A stretch of DNA of 64,000 nt from Lethocerus indicus (Eukaryota > Arthropoda > Insecta > Hemiptera > Belostomatidae), in contig JACDQD010000001.1 in NCBI GenBank assembly GCA_019843655.1, forward strand, positions 41,670,230-41,734,229, given 5' to 3'. Positions 63,491-64,000 of the stretch are shown here, piece after piece (the stretch's first letter is position 1; each line of letters begins with the position of its first letter). The notes under the pieces are model-generated. The model had not been told where the DNA came from and made no database searches. It saw only the letters and a list, made by a program, of their open reading frames with translations. Made by a program: the position numbers and the translations under genes.

Positions 63491-63631
63491 AAATGCTGAA
63501 AGATGCAAAAAGAATGTGCTGAACTGTGAAATGTATGTAACTTAGTTCATTCGGTGCAATTGCACCTTTGTGACCTCCAGGTGCACCTGTATGCGTAGAG
63601 AGCCTGTGTACTTATCTATAGTTCATGGGAT
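63491..63631. other. satellite border with palindromes
   Basis: No full monomer, but the perfect palindromes GGTGCAATTGCACC (63553-63566) and AGGTGCACCT (63579-63588) continue the array's palindromic motif. Confidence 0.6.
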
Positions 63632-63822
63632 ACAATAAAACAGGTGAGAGTGACAGGGCAGTGAGGATGCCCAAAAAACATCCGAAGTGCCAATGTGACT
63701 TACACCGCTACTGAAAATGGCGAGCAGCCGAATCTGGTCTAGCAAAAGACCCAACCGGCGATAGTAGACGAATACACACGAAACCTACGGTATTCCAGCC
63801 CCTCGCAGACAACGAAACAGGT
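63632..63822 (+). mobile_element. PLE terminal repeat (pLTR) with head-to-tail junction
   Basis: ACAATAAAACAGGT (63632-63645), resembling the outer pLTR end ACAAAACAGGT, runs directly into a plus-oriented pLTR: GAGTGACAGGGCAGTGAGGA, AACATCCGAAGTGC, the hammerhead block, the CACACGAAACCTACGG region and CCCCTCGCAGAC through to GAAACAGGT. The first part looks like the end of a preceding copy in the same direction, as a tandem arrangement would leave. The copy is nearly full length but decayed. Confidence 0.75.
63707..63743 (+). ncRNA. hammerhead ribozyme-like motif, degenerate
   Basis: GCTA, CTGAAAA, TGGCGAGCAGCC, GAAT, CTGGTC, TAGC. Stems I and II are intact, but two core positions are changed (CUGANGA to CTGAAAA, and GAAA to GAAT), so cleavage is not expected. 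Confidence 0.6.
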
Positions 63823-64000
63823 TTTCCAGACTTAAAAATAAATAAAACAATCTCAAACCTTCGTGTCAACTCTAAATGATTACATTTACGAAAGTGAAAA
63901 CTTTTCGTTAAAAATAACCGGAACCAACTGGTGTTGAGCGAATTAAACTTTGTGCTTTAAACAAATCATTTCTATTTTTCTAGTAGAACAGGGAAATGAA
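63823..64000. other. unassigned end of window
   Basis: AT-rich; nothing recognised. Confidence 0.5.

Overview
The window looks like non-genic DNA from an invertebrate nuclear genome, probably an arthropod. No open frame exceeds about 155 codons, and none shows a recognisable host protein or a convincing exon chain. Short AT-rich and CpG-rich patches alternate, so CpG is not depleted. Long (AT)n, (CT)n(AT)n, (CA)n(TA)n and (GT)n microsatellites are common. Everything recognisable is a mobile-element relic or a repeat. There is no bacterial-style gene organisation, rRNA, credible tRNA or CRISPR array.

The most informative component is a dispersed family of about 200 bp, with nine copies or fragments near 18.9, 25.6, 26.0, 37.3, 40.8, 42.6-42.9, 44.7, 50.2 and 63.6 kb. 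The copy at 50.1-50.6 kb is joined to a decayed GIY-YIG endonuclease reading frame of Penelope type, so I read the family as terminal repeats (pLTRs) of a Penelope-like retroelement (PLE). Inside the repeat is a 37-nt block with the layout of a minimal type I hammerhead ribozyme: stem I GCTA/TAGC, core CTGAAGA, stem II GGC/GCC, GAAA, and palindromic stem III ACCGGT followed by C. Seven copies keep most of this block. Several copies are arranged head-to-head as fold-backs, and one retains a head-to-tail junction.

Other relics are minus-strand Jockey-like non-LTR reverse-transcriptase C-terminal fragments (27.5, 29.9-30.1, 45.8-46.1, 46.98-47.04 kb), one plus-strand fragment (24.5 kb), a non-LTR endonuclease fragment (21.75-21.82 kb, minus) and a mariner transposase N-terminal fossil (51.25-51.42 kb). 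Further dispersed pairs of unknown origin are 1.2/20.15 kb (with a Pol III B-box-like core), 7.6/8.7 kb (a retroelement-like 3' end, partly matched at 23.96 kb) and 45.0/48.0 kb (which carries a second, incomplete hammerhead-like signature).

The right end is repeat-dense. A three-copy tandem duplication lies at 58.6-59.99 kb, and a large compound microsatellite at 60.16-60.26 kb. A satellite array at 61.08-63.5 kb has 70-71 bp monomers of two alternating types (about 141 bp dimer), each carrying GGTGCA..TGCACC palindromes. It is ragged on its left side and regular on its right, and a pLTR copy follows within about 140 bp.

The remaining sequence is listed as stretches in which I recognise nothing, with notes on the few open frames worth testing. 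All family assignments come from reading motifs by eye; no database or structure calculation was run.
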